This document shows, piece by piece, positions 28,301 to 43,300 of a DNA stretch of 64,000 nt. Source of the stretch: Branchiostoma belcheri (taxonomy: Eukaryota > Chordata > Leptocardii > Amphioxiformes > Branchiostomatidae); contig NW_017802824.1 of the NCBI RefSeq assembly GCF_001625305.1, positions 1,092,733 through 1,156,732 of the forward strand, in the 5' to 3' direction. Position 1 is the stretch's first letter. Each line of letters starts with the position of its first letter. The notes under the pieces were generated by a model, which was not told the DNA's origin, ran no database searches, and saw nothing but the letters and a program-made list of their open reading frames with translations. A program made the translations under genes and the position numbers.

Positions 28301-31300
28301 TTTTCTAAGTACGATGCATTATATCCACTGTAACAATGTCTGCATCAATTCTAAAGTACCTGGTTATCTTCAGCAGGCTGTCTACATGCATACCGTATGG
28401 ATCTGTTCAATGACAATTGTCATAGATATGGTTCAGCAACAAATTTAATATGCATATGGTACCCTTACAATCATCATCATGTATGTGTATGACTGTTACT
28501 TGACGGTATAAAATGGTACGCGCTCTTGAAGAAATACTCTGTAACAAGAAAAGCAACATTTGCGATGCAAAATGCATAATGTTTACCTTCACATGGTCTA
28601 TCCCAACAACTTACATTTGTAACTGCACTGTACTAGTATTACTACATGTAATAGTAAAATATACTAGTATATTTTCCTTAGCGAAGGTAAACATAAACAG
28701 TTACTAGAGCTGTGTACCTAAACAAATTTTAGGTACAGGTACAGGTACACAGGTTTAGGTACAGGTCCGGACCTGAACCTGTACCTGAACAATTCGACCA
28801 ATTTATATGCTCTTCTGAACTCCTTCAATAACAAAAAAACATTAATAAACTTGATAGTTAAGGTTTATTCTTTGTTTATGGCGAATGCTCAAATGAAATA
28901 TAGGCAAAACTAAAGATGTTTTTGTTTTCATGAACACACTGTCCTTACACAGGGACCGATTTGAGGTCACAAATAGGCATAAAATTGGTGTGAAATTGTT
29001 TAGGTACAGTACCGGTACTGAGGGATTAGGTATTTTGGACCTGTACCTAATCAATTTTTCCGGTACAGTATCGGTACTGCGTACCGGTACACAGCTCTAA
29101 CAGTTACTGTTATTTTCATGGTCCAAGGATTGCCTACAAGACAATGTGAGCTCTTGTTATATATACCTAACAGTATACATGTATATTGTATACTGATGAT
29201 ATAAGTAATATGACAATCATATTACATGGCAATGACTGTGTTCTACGTATAGTTGCTATTATGGTACTTTTAGATGATCTGGGATGATTTTAGATGATTC
29301 CCAACAAAGAAAGTGTATATAAAAAACGCAGAAACAAAACTCTTTTTCAAAGAGTTGCTAACTGTTCACTGTGATGCTGATATTGTGAAATACCACCATA
29401 TAAATGTAGAGGTAAGGGATTTTAAGTTGATGTATACAAATATATGCCTTAAAGGCATCCAATGCGATTTCAGGGCAGCAAAAAAAGAAATATTCTGAAT
29501 AAGGCAATCTTTGTGATATTGACACATACTGCTTCACTTTAGCACATTTGAGTCAATATTTCATACTTTGGGCTTTTAAAACTGCAAAAACAAGTCCCAA
29601 GATGAGTCCTTTTTTCTGGGTTGCACCCTACGAATCAACCAAGGACCCTTCCAGGAACCATTTTCCACCAAAATTTCAGGAATTTTTGCTCCATGAGAGT
29701 CAATACACATTGGGATACTGTGGTTTCAACTCAATATGTAAATAAATGGCTAGAATATTGGTCTTTAAAAATCGGGTTTCCAAGTCCTAAAAACTGGACG
29801 CCTTTAAAAGCAAATATGAACCTGATAATGAGATGTGTAAGATATTGAATAATACTTGAATAATACTAGAATCATATGTCAACACTTGTGTTGACGATCA
29901 TAACACTACTAATAAATAGTTTACAATGAATGGTTTATTGAGATAATCCTGGAAGTGTGAGCATTATCTCTCAGATGATAGCATGTCTACAATATTATTG
30001 ATACTGGCACCACCAATAGACAATATACAATAAGAATCAAACATTGTTAAAGTTGAGGAGTTTTAATAAATTGTCTAAGTGTTGTACCCTGCGAGTTCTG
30101 ACTGTTCTATGGTGTTGTGGATTGCATACACTGTATGTGGATGTGTGGTGAGTAGAGCTGTGTACCGGTACGCAGTACCGATACTGTACCGGAAAAATTG
30201 ATTAGGTACAGGTCCAAAATACCTACTCCCTCAGTACCGGTACTGTACCTAAACAATTTCACACCAATTTTATGCCTATTTGTGACCTCAAATGTGTATA
30301 AAGGTGGTTAACAATGGGTCCCTGTGTAAGGACAGTGTGTTCATGAAAACAAAACACTTAGTTTTGCCTATATTTTATCTGAGCATTCGCCATAAACAAA
30401 GAATAAACCTTAACTATCAAGTTTATTTATGTTTTTTGTTATTGAAGGAGTTCAGAAGACCATATAAATTGGTCGAATTGTTCAGGTACAGGTTCAGGTC
30501 CGGACCTGTACCTGTACCTGTACCTAAAATTTGTTTAGGTACACAGCTCTAGTGGTGAGTGGGTATTATTACAGTAGCCGAGAAGGTGTCCATTTTGAAA
30601 AATAAACAAATTCGGTGTAATTTTGATAATCTGAAGAGTAAGAAATACGTCAATGGTAAAAATTCAAGGGACCGGCAAAAACTGACCGCTATGGCCAAGT
30701 GACCACTATACAATGGTGACCGCTATTACAGGTTTGACTGTACCTTTCTAGTGTTCAAAGAACAATAATATTCTAGTAAAAACTATAAAATCAACAACTA
30801 TTGATACAGTTACTATAACATAACAACAACATTATTGCTCTCATTTTAGCGGAAAAAAAACAGATCGAATTTTAACACACTAAAAACGGAATAGAAAACA
30901 AATGACCAGGATGGGTACGTTTTCCTTGCACCAAATATTTGTGTTGTAATATTTCAATGGACAAACAAACAATATACAAAATGTCGAAAGGGCAATACAT
31001 GTAGTACAATGTATTTGGTTATTCTATACAAACACAATATCAGTACTCTCAAATCTCCCATGTTTCCATGCAGTGAAAAAAAAGCTAATAAATTACAGTT
31101 TTAGCTCAGCTACAGACTAATAAAGCTTGGAGAAAATTATAAAATAGTTGGCGATGTTTTTTAAAAATATTTTGTATGGGTATGATTAACTACAGTGAAC
31201 TGTTGTAAGCAAACGACTGTTAAGAAAATCTGTGGCATGTCCGGAAATGTTTTTTTGGGGCTTTCATCTTTTGGGGCTTTCATCTTCTTCTTACCAACTG

Positions 31301-34300
31301 ACGATGGAAGGCTTTGAAGATAGTAGACTGTATAATGACTATTTTTTGGCGACGCCTCTGGGGTGGAGCCGTTGGTATAGTACTGCGATTGAGTTGAAAA
31401 TATTCTAAGAATCCCACGAATGCATTCCCGAGGGAATTAAATTTTGTACACAAGATAACAGTAGAACGGCTAGATGGATTGGTTTCATACTTGGTGGGTC
31501 CGTAGGGTGTGACTAAACCTAGAAATGATGAGATTTTTGGCCCCCTAGTGGCTTCCCTTGGTACTGCAGCGGGAATTTCTGGTCTTGATATCTCGCGATC
31601 TGGACATGCTAGGGTCATGAATTTTGGATGGTAGGTAGCAATAAGGATTTTCCTCATTTGCCATGCAGAAAAACATCGTTAAAGACAATCATTTTCTGTG
31701 CCCAAATCAGTTACCTGCCCAAAATGTCACCTTTTACATACAAAGCAACAAAGTCCCTTCTTGCTTCGACTTAAGGTCACACAGGCAAAGGCAACCCCAA
31801 AACCAATTCCCGAGGGAATGCATTCGTACAATTTGTGAAATTATTTCAAAGCGATCGTAGTACTTACACAAATGCCTCCGCTCCTAAGGCGTCGCCAAAA
31901 ACTATCTTACTATGAGCAATAGATAGAAGAATCACAAGCAAGATAAATAAGAGAATTTAAGGTCTAGAATTACATGATTTCAACAGAACTTCAACAGTTT
32001 TATGCACAATACCTTAAGTGGCCCGAGTCCTCCTTCCTGCAGGGCCTCTGACTCTGACCTTGATGTTGTGGATGATGACCTTGACCTGGATTCACCTTTC
32101 ACCTCGAGGTCACAGTAGACACTCAGGTCTTCTGACTTCAAGACAGACTTCAAAGGAAGGCTGCAAGTTCCCTTCAAGATTGGCTGAAAAGTGTCAATAT
32201 TGACAAATATATAATAAAATTAATGTTATCTTGAAAGTTTCTGTGTTCAATGGTAGAAAAATTTTTGCACAAGGTAATTAAGAGGCTATCTAAATTGGGG
32301 CATTGTAACCATTCCTCCACAAAGACGGGGGGCGCTACAGACTTTCTGCAACCTATGATCCACTTTCCACCGAATCGTTTGTTACCTGCATAATGTGACA
32401 TCACAGAAGCGGTGCAATCAATAACTTGGGTAAGTCTAATTTCTTGTGTTGAAAACTAAAATTCAAACTTGCTTCACAAATATCAATATGTTAATTGAAA
32501 GGAAAATCTAAGACGTTTTACACTACTGTGTGATAAAACACATTTTGGGGGCTAACTGTCATGGCAAACATGTACAACTGAAATGCCTTACTAGTTACTA
32601 CTACCTCCTATTTGTATTACTACCATTAAATCAAACAGGTAAATAGAAATTTTTGCACATTTGTAGGTACATGTAAGAGCAGAAGATTCAATGCTACATG
32701 TATGTTCCTACTCACAGATTTCTGACCAGGGTTCCTACAGAAGACTCTGAACTCCAGCGGCTGTTTCCACCATCGCTCCACACAGGGTCCGTCAAACTGG
32801 ACAGGGAACATCGACCTGTGCCCAAATGTCACAACTACAAACAGAAAAAAAGATCACACATGTCCTGCTGGCAATTTCTATACAATATTTTCAAATAATT
32901 TTAAGACTTAATCAAGTCACAGACCCTTGACTTTTTTTGCCCCGTGGTGGCATAGTTTCTTCCGAATTCGTTGTGTTTCGCTGCGGTGTGATGCGTTGCA
33001 CGAGAAGTAATCCCGAACATACATGACTTGTATACAGGGCACTATAGATGGTACTATATGTGCAACCCATATATATATGGGTCCCGCAGGACAAGGTTAT
33101 ATGATCCTAAATAAAGCTGGTGTGTTACGCCGAAAGGCGGTTATACCGGCTATACAGAATACAGATACAGACAGATCCAGAATAATCATCTGTTGACCAG
33201 TCTACCAATGCAGGCTTTTAGGGGGGTATTTTGTCATTACACTTATCGGCCTGCATGGCTGCCGATAAATTCCAAGTGGCCACAACGTATTACGCAGAAC
33301 TGAAACGCAAATTATGCTCTATGCAAAATGCGCCAATTACCCTCTACATACAATTAAAACAGTCAATTACCCTCTATGGAAAAGGGCATGCAGGCCCCTT
33401 TTACCATGCTAAAACATAACAGACATACAATGTGTAAGAAAATCAAACATCTCTAAATTTTACACTTTATGCCATTCTTACAGAACTTGTTAACTATATA
33501 TATATATTTTTTATTCGTTTATCAAAGAAATGTACATACAGCGAAAAACAGTGTGGCAAGCCCCCCTTAATACGAATATAATAATACACAGAATACATGT
33601 TTGAGGTGTGACATTTTACGAGGAATGTTTGTCTCGAATATCATGGAAATAATGCATTACAGAAATAATTAACTATATTTAGTAGTGTACCTCCATCTTT
33701 GATTTTCTTGGACGCGACCCTCATGACCTCTGTTGCCATGGCGCTGGCCCCGCCCTTGTCCCTGGAGCTGGCAGCCACTGGGAACTGGTACTCCACAAAG
33801 TACGTGCTGAGCAAAAAAGGTTGAGAAAAAAAAAGTTTGAGAAAAAAGTTACCTTCATTATGAAATCTACATGGACACAAAGGACCAAATGGAGTATTGT
33901 ATGTCGAATAATAGACTTCATTTTCATTTCTTCACATTTTCTTCTTTTCCTTTGGAATTCATTTTGGCATTCTACATCATTTTCCAACATCTTTTTTTTT
34001 TTACAGCATTTATCTGCTCATTTTGTATCTTTGTACATGTACGATTTACAGACTGTGGTTGAATTTTTTTGGGAAAAATTCATGCACATGCAGATGTCAT
34101 CCATACTATCAAATCAACATGGCCTAATCCCTATTTCAAAACTTGTCAACATATACCTCTTAGCTCTCTTTGGAGAAGGCCTGGGTGGCCTGCCCCTGAG
34201 CTTGTTCTTACTGTCCTTGGCCTTGTTAGGTTTTTGTTTGTCGTCACCATCGTCAGTGCTGACTTGTAGTGACTCGATCACAACTCGAGCTACATGCACC

Positions 34301-37300
34301 CTTCCCAGCAGAGTCAGCCTTTCCACTGACAACCCATCAACTCCTGCTCTGGAACCTGGAGAGTGCAGAAAGTACTTCTCTTGTTAGTTTCGTTGAAGAA
34401 TAACATAGCTCATTACCAATTCTTGGATAAGAGGAAAAGGACAAATGAACAATGAGCAAAAAAAATTATATATAACATGTAACTCTGGTCTAGAAGCTCT
34501 AAAAATTGTAACTTGTTGGCTTTGACTTCTTTTTCTAAAACAGTGGAAGACAAATTGAAACTATCCAACTTTTTTCTATGACGACTGTCAACTTTCTGAT
34601 GTTAAGAGGAGAGAGGTTTTCTTTTTATCTGTAAATATGACATTGACGCAATGTGATGTCCATAATATGAGTCTGTTTTACAAGTTCATATTTAGTGTAA
34701 TAATATGTTGTCTAAACTTCATCCATTCCATTCACCCAAATTCTTTTATAAAATTACTGTAACAGTCATTTTCCATTGATAAGTTGATGTGTTTCCTAAT
34801 TTTTTTCTTTGATACTGATACTTTTTGATACTGATATTTTTTTTTTTACTTTTTTTACTTAAAACTAGCGGGGTAAAATCTGTGACACACTACATCAACC
34901 CACAGGACAGAGGCAAATGGCAGGCTGCCATCAAGCCCCAGTATTGCAGTGCAAGCACGTCTAACCCTTGGAAGATGGGGAACAACAGACGCTACACCAG
35001 ATGTAAATGTATGTCAGTGTGTATCTGATTCTACAATAGTACCTGAAGCATCTACAGGAAGGTCAAATGAGACTTTGGAGCTGTCTGAGGCCCTGGACAC
35101 ATCCAGTGACTCCTCATCTCCACCTGTGTTCTTCCCTGTCCTGGTAGTTTCTGTCTTGTCCTTAGACATCACACTGGACACATTGAGATGGCTGCTATCA
35201 AGGGACGTCTGGCGTGACACTGGCCTCTGGTGTGAAAAAAAAAACAAGAGCGAGGGGAGAGGAGATTTTTTAGTATCTATGCAAGAACCCTGAGGAAGAA
35301 GAAACTGAGTGAAAACAATATGTTTCTTTCTGCGAAGGTTACATAAAATATACTTGATTGAGGAAAATTCCTGCTCCTCTGACTTAAAGATGACATGAAA
35401 CCCATGACAATGAAATACATTTTGTACAACAGTTCTTGAAAATAGTCAAATGTGATAGGTATTATTCAATGTACAAAAAACTACACTCTTCTGATGTTGG
35501 AGAACATCAAATCTTGCAAATTATTCTTCCAGCTCCTTACTTCTGCAGCCAGTTAATTCAATTAAATGCTTAGCAGTGACGTCAATACGGATCCTGAAAA
35601 ACATTTTTTGGGGGGAGAAGCAAACAAAAGAAAACATTGATAACATGAGGTTTAAAATTATCTTTAGGCCACACCAATATAATTTCTTGGTTAACGGATT
35701 CGCTGCTTCATTTTTTTTCTGATTTGCAAATATAAATGATTATATTTTGCCCTGAACAGTTGAAAACAGTCCTTTTCATCCTAGTTGTTACAGTTATTCC
35801 ATCTTTCAATGCAATGGTATCATTAAAAGTTAAAAATTCATTGTTTAAGTTTTGAACCAGCCTGGTGTGTTGATTTCATGGCTCCTATGGTACCGTTTTG
35901 GGCCATAATAGGATGCCTAGGCCAGTTTTTATTTTTTTTTTTTCGCCCGCCCGCTCCATTATTTTTCTAGAAAAATCCGTTAACCAAGAAATTAAATTGG
36001 TGTGGCCTTATTACAATTTACATGTATACAATTTAAAAGCTTGCTTGGGTAAAGTCTAAGACAGCCCTTTATCTCTTGGAATAGTAAGAGGATGGCGCAA
36101 GGCAAGTAAGACAAAATGTTAAAAGTTAATTGTATGTAGTCACAGTAATTATCTATTGTGTCTTCTTAAACTAAAATCCTGACCCTGTTTCCGGGATCTT
36201 CCAGGGATTTCCTCCTCTTTTCTGACTTGTTTGATTGCTGGTCATCCTGTCTATGTAGAGAGATGTCCTCTTCATCAGTAGAGAAGTCACTCAGGCTGCT
36301 CTCACTGGGGGCCTGCATAAGAACATCACAACATTAATTTTCTCTTACATTGTAGTTACAAATGTTGGACTAGAAAAAATGCCCTACAATAAGAGATTTC
36401 CTTAAATAAAAGTGTATCCTTGCAAAAGTGGAATTGATTAAAAATATACAAGTCACATTTTGCACAAGAATCTTTTTAACAAGAAGGGGACACCCCAGAC
36501 CTCCATAGAATATTATTTTACAAGTCACTACTTTTTAGGAGGGGTTTAAAATCTCTCTTGAACAAAACCCTCCATTTGCTACCTAGTGCACTTCTAAATT
36601 GGCTGATGCAATCTCCTAGCATGCAAGGGCAACAGCTGTCAAGGAGGTCATGTAACAACTAACACCTGTGAAAGTAACGAGCACATGCTGATCAGATTAC
36701 ACACACACACATACATTACACACACACACATACATTACACACACACACATGTACACACTCACACATAGATGTACAGTAGGGAGACAGATAAAAGAAATAC
36801 CTCCATTTTAATGGAAGTAACAAACTGTCTTTTCAGTACATGTTTGCCTTACCACTCCTGTGTAGAACAGGTCCCTCAGTAGGCTCTCATCATGTATAGG
36901 GTCCCCAGGATCACTGTTGTCTGTATCTAAGGAGATACTGGATCCAGGGGAACCATCCAAAACTTTTAGGGCTCTAATGTCTGCTGGTAAGTTGTCACCT
37001 GTAAACGAAATTGATAAAAAATGTTAGTATTTACTAGAAAGGTAACATTTGCAAAGCAATTGCATAATGTTTACCTTCACATGGACTAGCCTAACAAACT
37101 ACTTCTCTATTTATAATTACTCATAAACAGTCATGTATATGGTGACCAGCTCTTCCAGCTATGTCCTGCCATTGCTACATAATGTAATCCAACACCACAG
37201 GGTGTCTGCTACAGCACCAGTTACCATGGTGACAGACATCTGGTCCAAGTCATTGCCTTATGTGTTCGGAGAAAAATACGAAGGAAAAACTGAGGAAAAA

Positions 37301-40300
37301 CAACATAGTTTCCTTCTGATTTTTATGTTTACCAAAGGAAAACATATTGTTCTTTCTCAGTGTCCTCTTCTTCTCCAAACCAAAAAGGTCAATGACCTGA
37401 ACCAGATGGCTGTTGCCATGGTAACTGGTGTTGGGTTACATCATGTTGCAATTTTATAGCAGGAGGGATTTATACTCCAGTCTAACCATATATATGAATG
37501 TGTTTGAGTATGAATTAACAGAGCAGACCTATGCAAATGTAAATATCAGTATGATTTTGCTTTGCAAATGTTACCTTTCTACTAGTTTATATTTTCTTTT
37601 AAGTGTGTGCGAAAGAATATCATTTTAGAACAGTAGGTAGAGAGAGTATACCACATGACATACCGAACACTAGATCCACTGCCCTTCCCTCAATGTCTTC
37701 ATCGTCAGAATCAGCTGTAGTGGAAATCTTCCCGTCCTTTTCCGCCCTCAGTATCTGCTTGAGGAGCTGTCCAGCTGTGGCGTCTCTTCTGGGCAGGGAC
37801 ACACAATTGTTTGAATGTCAAAAGTTATTACCTGGACATATAAAAGTCATGAGTATCCAAATCATTTGCATCACCATCAGACAAAAAAATGTAGTTTATG
37901 GTGTAAGTTGTTATTCTGCCAAGAGTAAGGAAAAGTGATGCAACAACTAGGGAAATACTTCAGTCTATCCATGACCAGTGCTCAAAATGCCCCCTGCACA
38001 CGATGGTGGGTGAAGCTGGAGCTGTATCATGCCCGTAGCCAGGGGGGTTTCGGAAGAACCACCCCACAAGCCTCAAAGGTCCACTTTTTGGTCCACTTTT
38101 TATGTAAAGGTCCAAGATTTTTCTTGAAAAGATGGACTGGAAAAACTGCTCCCTTTGTCATTGAATAAAAATTTATCTCTGATTTTTTCTTGGAAATCCT
38201 CTAAAAAATGCACAAAATGCCATTTTAGAAGGTTCATTTTTCAAAATTTTCCAGAGGAGCATGCCCCCAGACCCCCCTAGGAACCTCACGCCTATGGCGC
38301 TCGAGGTCCCCTCTAGCAGTGGGAAGAACCCCCCCATTCAAAATCCTGGCTACGGGCATGTGTATTTATGGTATCTACCTGCACCTAACCTGTACTGGGA
38401 CATGGCAAAACCAGCCCCAGACACTAGGGGGACATAAGACCAGCGGTGCCTTGTATGCAGAAAAATGCATTTCAAGCCCTGATAAATAATTCCAAACATT
38501 ACAAATCTTACCTTTCTGATACAGCCCCTTTATGGTCCTCCACACTGTCCGGTATTTGTTGTTGTTGTTGTTTGTTTGTGTTGATGAGATCCACCTCTGT
38601 CTGTACCTGTGCCTTAACCATGGCATCCCTCAGTCTGGTGCCGCGGTCCAGCAGCTCTGAGATCAGGTCTCCTGGGATGGGAGCTGGGATACAAACACAC
38701 GTTTTCAAACTTCAAGGTGGTGCTGTGTACCTAAACCAGGGCTGGAAATACTGGGTGCATGTGCACCTTAGTGCACCCAAATTTGGAGCTGTGCGACCAA
38801 TTTTTTTCTGTGGGTGCACCAGTGAACCAAAATATTTTTGTAGGTATTTTTGTACAATTATGAAATGTATAATACTATACTTTAATAATAGCATGCAGGA
38901 TACTATTCCTGAGTGTCAGAAAAATTATAAAGTCTTTCTTGTAGTACTTGAAGTTAGCTTCCATTTCAGATTGAAGCTCAGAATAGAAGCAGTAAGATCT
39001 GGTTTTGTTTTGTATGGTGCACCCAAAAATTATTTTGTGCACCTAATTTTTAAGTTGGGTGCACCAGTGCACCTATTGCCAAAAATGAATTCCGAGCCCT
39101 GTAAACCCACATTTAGGTTCAGATCCGGATTCAAGTCCAGAGGTTTAGGTTCAGTTCCAGACTCTTAAGTCCGGACCTAAACCCAATTTGGTATATGCAA
39201 TGTTGTTTGGGCAAAACTTAGGCCACATAAGATGGAGGCCAACACTTGATGATGCCGATGGCAATGAAGAACTTCTAATTTCAATTTTACTAATCAATAT
39301 TTCACCACCCTGATGGAAATTATTTACGGATGCATAAAACACAGTGAAGGAAATGCTAACCAGCAGTCTCTGTCCTACCTTTAATATTGCTGTCATCGAC
39401 TTTGGACCCATCACTGAGAGAAGTCCCACTCCCAGTCTCCTCTCTAGGTTGTCTATTCTCTCCCAGCCCCTGCTGTGACACTGTGTTCCCATCCCTGTCA
39501 TGACCAGGGACAGTCTGACTGGGAGTTCTCCTGTACAGCTGGGAGTCTACCCCCTGGGGTGTCCGCACCTCCTCACCCGAGCTGTGTGCTGAGCGAGGGA
39601 CAACGGACGGTAGGGTGGCAGATCTCACATGCTGAAACATAGATGGATGATAAGTACATTCGTGTTAACACTCAGGGTTGTGTGAAATGTACAAGCTTGC
39701 ACAAGGCCCCACAACACAGTATTTATGGGCGAACCCCGTAGTCAAAAGTAATCTGGGCACAAAGAAGTGCTGCACAATACTAGAGACGGGTGCAGAGATT
39801 GTTCTGTGCATGGCATCGAGATAGAACCTGTGGTGAATGTTAGAGGAATATGTCAGTTTTGTCCCGCCTAGTACTGTGCGTCGGCTGCAGTTGATGACCT
39901 CCGCAGTGGCGCTAATAAAAGAGGGCATGAGAAGAGAACTAGCCGGCAAATCTAAGCTCATTTTCACATGTTTTGTACACTATACCCTGAAATTAAACAT
40001 ATCAAAATTCTGAACCTTGCTTGCTACTATGATTTTCAATGAGTCGAAGTGAGTCACTTTGGGGTCCTTAACTATAGAAATCCCCATAGGGCTAATACTG
40101 TGTTGTGCCGCCACAAATCACTACTACTACTGTCAGTCGGTCTCAGAAGACTATGAATTTGCTGCGCAAAACAAAACAGGATGGTTCAGTTCTTCAAATG
40201 ACCCATCTCAAATTCTGAGTGGTGCAGGTAAAATTTGTCTGGTCCAAGTAATTTCTAACGTTACTTGCACCAGTGTGGGTACTAGTATGCAGAAAAAAGT

Positions 40301-43300
40301 TTTTCAATGCTTGAAAGCTATTCTTGTAGGCTTTGCACACATGCAGCACTGGTGCATACACTACTGTGTGCACATGTAGATACTATTTCTTGAATCTATT
40401 TATACTGTAATGCGCTTAACTGAATTTGCCTTGATGCTACATGTATCACCTCTTCTACAGTTTCCTACAAGTAACATTGACATAAGTTCTTGTTTCCTGG
40501 ACTTTTAAAAATTAAAGACTAGCGCTTTGCCCGTAAAGCAGTTGCCTAACAACAATCTCCTAACAATTCTCAAAAAAGCCTCTCAAGACTTTGGATAAAA
40601 AAGACTTACTCCCACTGCTGGAGAAGTGAAGGGGTCGTCACTAGACCCAGCTAGGACAGACTTTGGGATGGGCTGAGGGGCAGTGGAGGGCCGGTGTGTG
40701 CCTGACAGCTGGCCTGGGTCCAGGCTATCCACACTCATGTCTGTAGTAGGGACTGATCCTGAACTATCGTAGGTGGCTGGAAAAAATACAACAATTAAGA
40801 CAGTGGTAGAAATACTTTTTTTAAAGTTCTGCAATATTTCAGAATGTCAGAATATTTGTTCTGCAATTTGGAAAACTTTCTGCAAATTTACACTTTTATT
40901 TTGAAGCCCTGACTCAAACCCTGACTCAAAATTGCATGTTGGCAAACATTTTAGTAATCGTTAAGTCAGTAGTAAGCATAAAAGCTCCACCTAAACAATA
41001 TTACAGACACAATTGAACCCATATCCTAATTTTTTCTGTTCATTTTTTACAGCAAAATTGTAGGTTGCTTAATTTTCCTTCTGCAACATTGAAAATTTAT
41101 CTGCAAAATGCAGACTGCAGATGGGTATTCTTAACAGTAACACTGACAGAGAATAATCTGAACATGGAAACATTTCTGTTAACATGCAAAAGGTTCTATG
41201 GTTTTCTGTGAAAAAACATTTATCAACAAACCTTTAAACTTCATTAGAGTTATATCATAATGTGACAAATAAGTACATGTATTAAAGATTTCAACCTTTG
41301 TTTATGACATATAAAAACAGTGTACAGCATCTACAGTTCCTGTTACTGTGGTTAGTCTGTTTCATACCTAACAAAGACTCTAACATGAGAGACACGTGAA
41401 GTTCTCCAATCTTGGCTGGCTCTGGTGAATACACAGAAAAGAACCTGGAAAAGTCAAAACATATTGTATGATCCGTTATGTATAATTTATAAGTTAATGT
41501 GTGTATGTAAAGTAGCACAACAAGAACTTTAAACACTTAAAGTACTAAAAATAAAGTGTAAGGCCACACTGACTTAATTTTATGGATGACATCCTCTGAA
41601 GACCTCCAAACTAATGCACTCTTTTTGCAGAATGTATGAATCTGCACTGTATGTATGTACTGAGTTCTTGAGTTGTGGGGCTTCGGTAGCCTGGGTGCCA
41701 TTCTCCTCCATAGTTACCACCGGCTACGTATTGTCGCTAATTTCCATGGACTAACTAGGCCTAGAGCCAGGCCAGAGCCTCGGTGGACATGATCTTTTTT
41801 TTGTCTTTTTTAAAACAGGCGAAAATCAATGCGCACGCGGATGTCATCCATAAAATTAAGTCGGTGTGGCTTAATCTGTATCTGTATCTGTATAGCCGGT
41901 ATAACCGCCTTTCGGCGTAACACACCAGCTTCGTTACATCGTTAATCGTTACATCTTCATCTTTAATGACTATCATAAATCAAAATGATACCTACTACAA
42001 AACACAGAACTATATATAACCTACCCATTGATGGGCCTGTTGGGTCCCAGCTGACCTATCTGGTTTATTTGTGCCCGTCCAACAGGCACCTGGTCAGGAC
42101 CGCTGAGGACTTCTAAAACCATGGATGCCATATGTAAGCATAGTTAAGGATGACACACCAGTAACTGTCACTGTGTCAGTTATGACTAATGATTCCTAAC
42201 GTCATACCATATAACATGTATTGTTGAAGCAGGCCATACATGGATCCCTTTGCATGCTGGGGAAATTGGGAACTGAGGTTAATGCAGTTAGAGACGAGCC
42301 AAATAATAACAATGACAATACTGTCCAAATAAGACAAGGTTAGCCTCCTTTGCAGGCGTTCTGGGATTGGTCTTTTTTTTTCGGGGGGGGGGGGCGGCTT
42401 ATTTGCAACTTGCATGATTTTCTGATCAAACATACTTAGTAGATAGCATTAGGCCATGTTGATTTGATTATATGGATGACATCCTCCGGGAGCCCCAAAA
42501 CTGATGCGCGCGTGCGAATAAAAAAAAAGTTTTGCAAAAAAAAAAGTTCTTTTCATTATGAAATCTACGTGGTCATGAGGGTTGAGCAAATGGCACAGAA
42601 TATGGTTTGGCGAATAATCTAGTCTTCAAGTTAATTTCTTTACAATTTCGTCTTTTTTCGTTTGATTTTGGCATTCTACGACATTGGTATAGTTTTTATT
42701 AATTTTTTTGTAACTTATGGTATATTTTTGCTCATTTTGCAACTGTTTTGTACGATTTACAGTATGGTTGAAAGCTTTTTTTTTGGAAACGGCCAAAAAT
42801 TCATGTGCCATATGGATGTCATCCATATAATCAAATCAACATGGCCTTATGGACCTTTCCCAAGGACACAATGTCTTGCTAGGAATGCCAGGAATCGAAC
42901 CCATGACCCCCTGGTCTTGTGTCTGCTAGCCAAACCACTTTACTTGGCCATTCGGTACCACAACAGGACCTGGTATACATAATTAATAACTTCCCCAATG
43001 ACTTTCAGCCAGGATGTCTACATACACTACGATACAGAATGAAAGGATATCATTGAGGTAAGCTGAGAACTGTTTGGGTCCACATCTGATGGGATATCTG
43101 CAGGTAGACTTCACAACATCCTTCTTGGGATTCTTCACATCAAGTGGCCTGTTGAATAGACAAAATAAACAGATCATGACATAGTGTGTCACTACAATTC
43201 TCTTCAACACAGTTAATCATTATCCTATTTCTAAGGAGGTTAAAAATCAAATTCCCTGGCTATTTCTAAGCAAAAGTGTGGGAAGTAAAAAAAATAAAAT

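Larger units (their letters stand above)
18379..32012 (-). other. 13.6-kb C2CD3 intron hosting a nested opposite-strand gene
   Basis: Exon 16 ends in frame at 32013 and exon 17 resumes in frame at 18378, so the interval must be spliced out of C2CD3. It contains the plus-strand LRR receptor gene and its broken copy, a 41-bp minisatellite, one family B MITE, two family F elements and SINE/H fragments. I see no further coding exon between 24535 and 32012. A possible polyadenylation signal for the nested gene is AATAAA at 25255-25260. Confidence 0.8.

Noticed and set aside
33821-34387. 188-codon plus-strand frame
   Set aside because: It runs through a MITE and then antisense to C2CD3 exon 13; composition and context are those of a chance frame.
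38446-39168. 240-codon plus-strand frame
   Set aside because: It is antisense to C2CD3 exon 8 and then crosses a family A element and a family F fragment; no protein family is recognisable.
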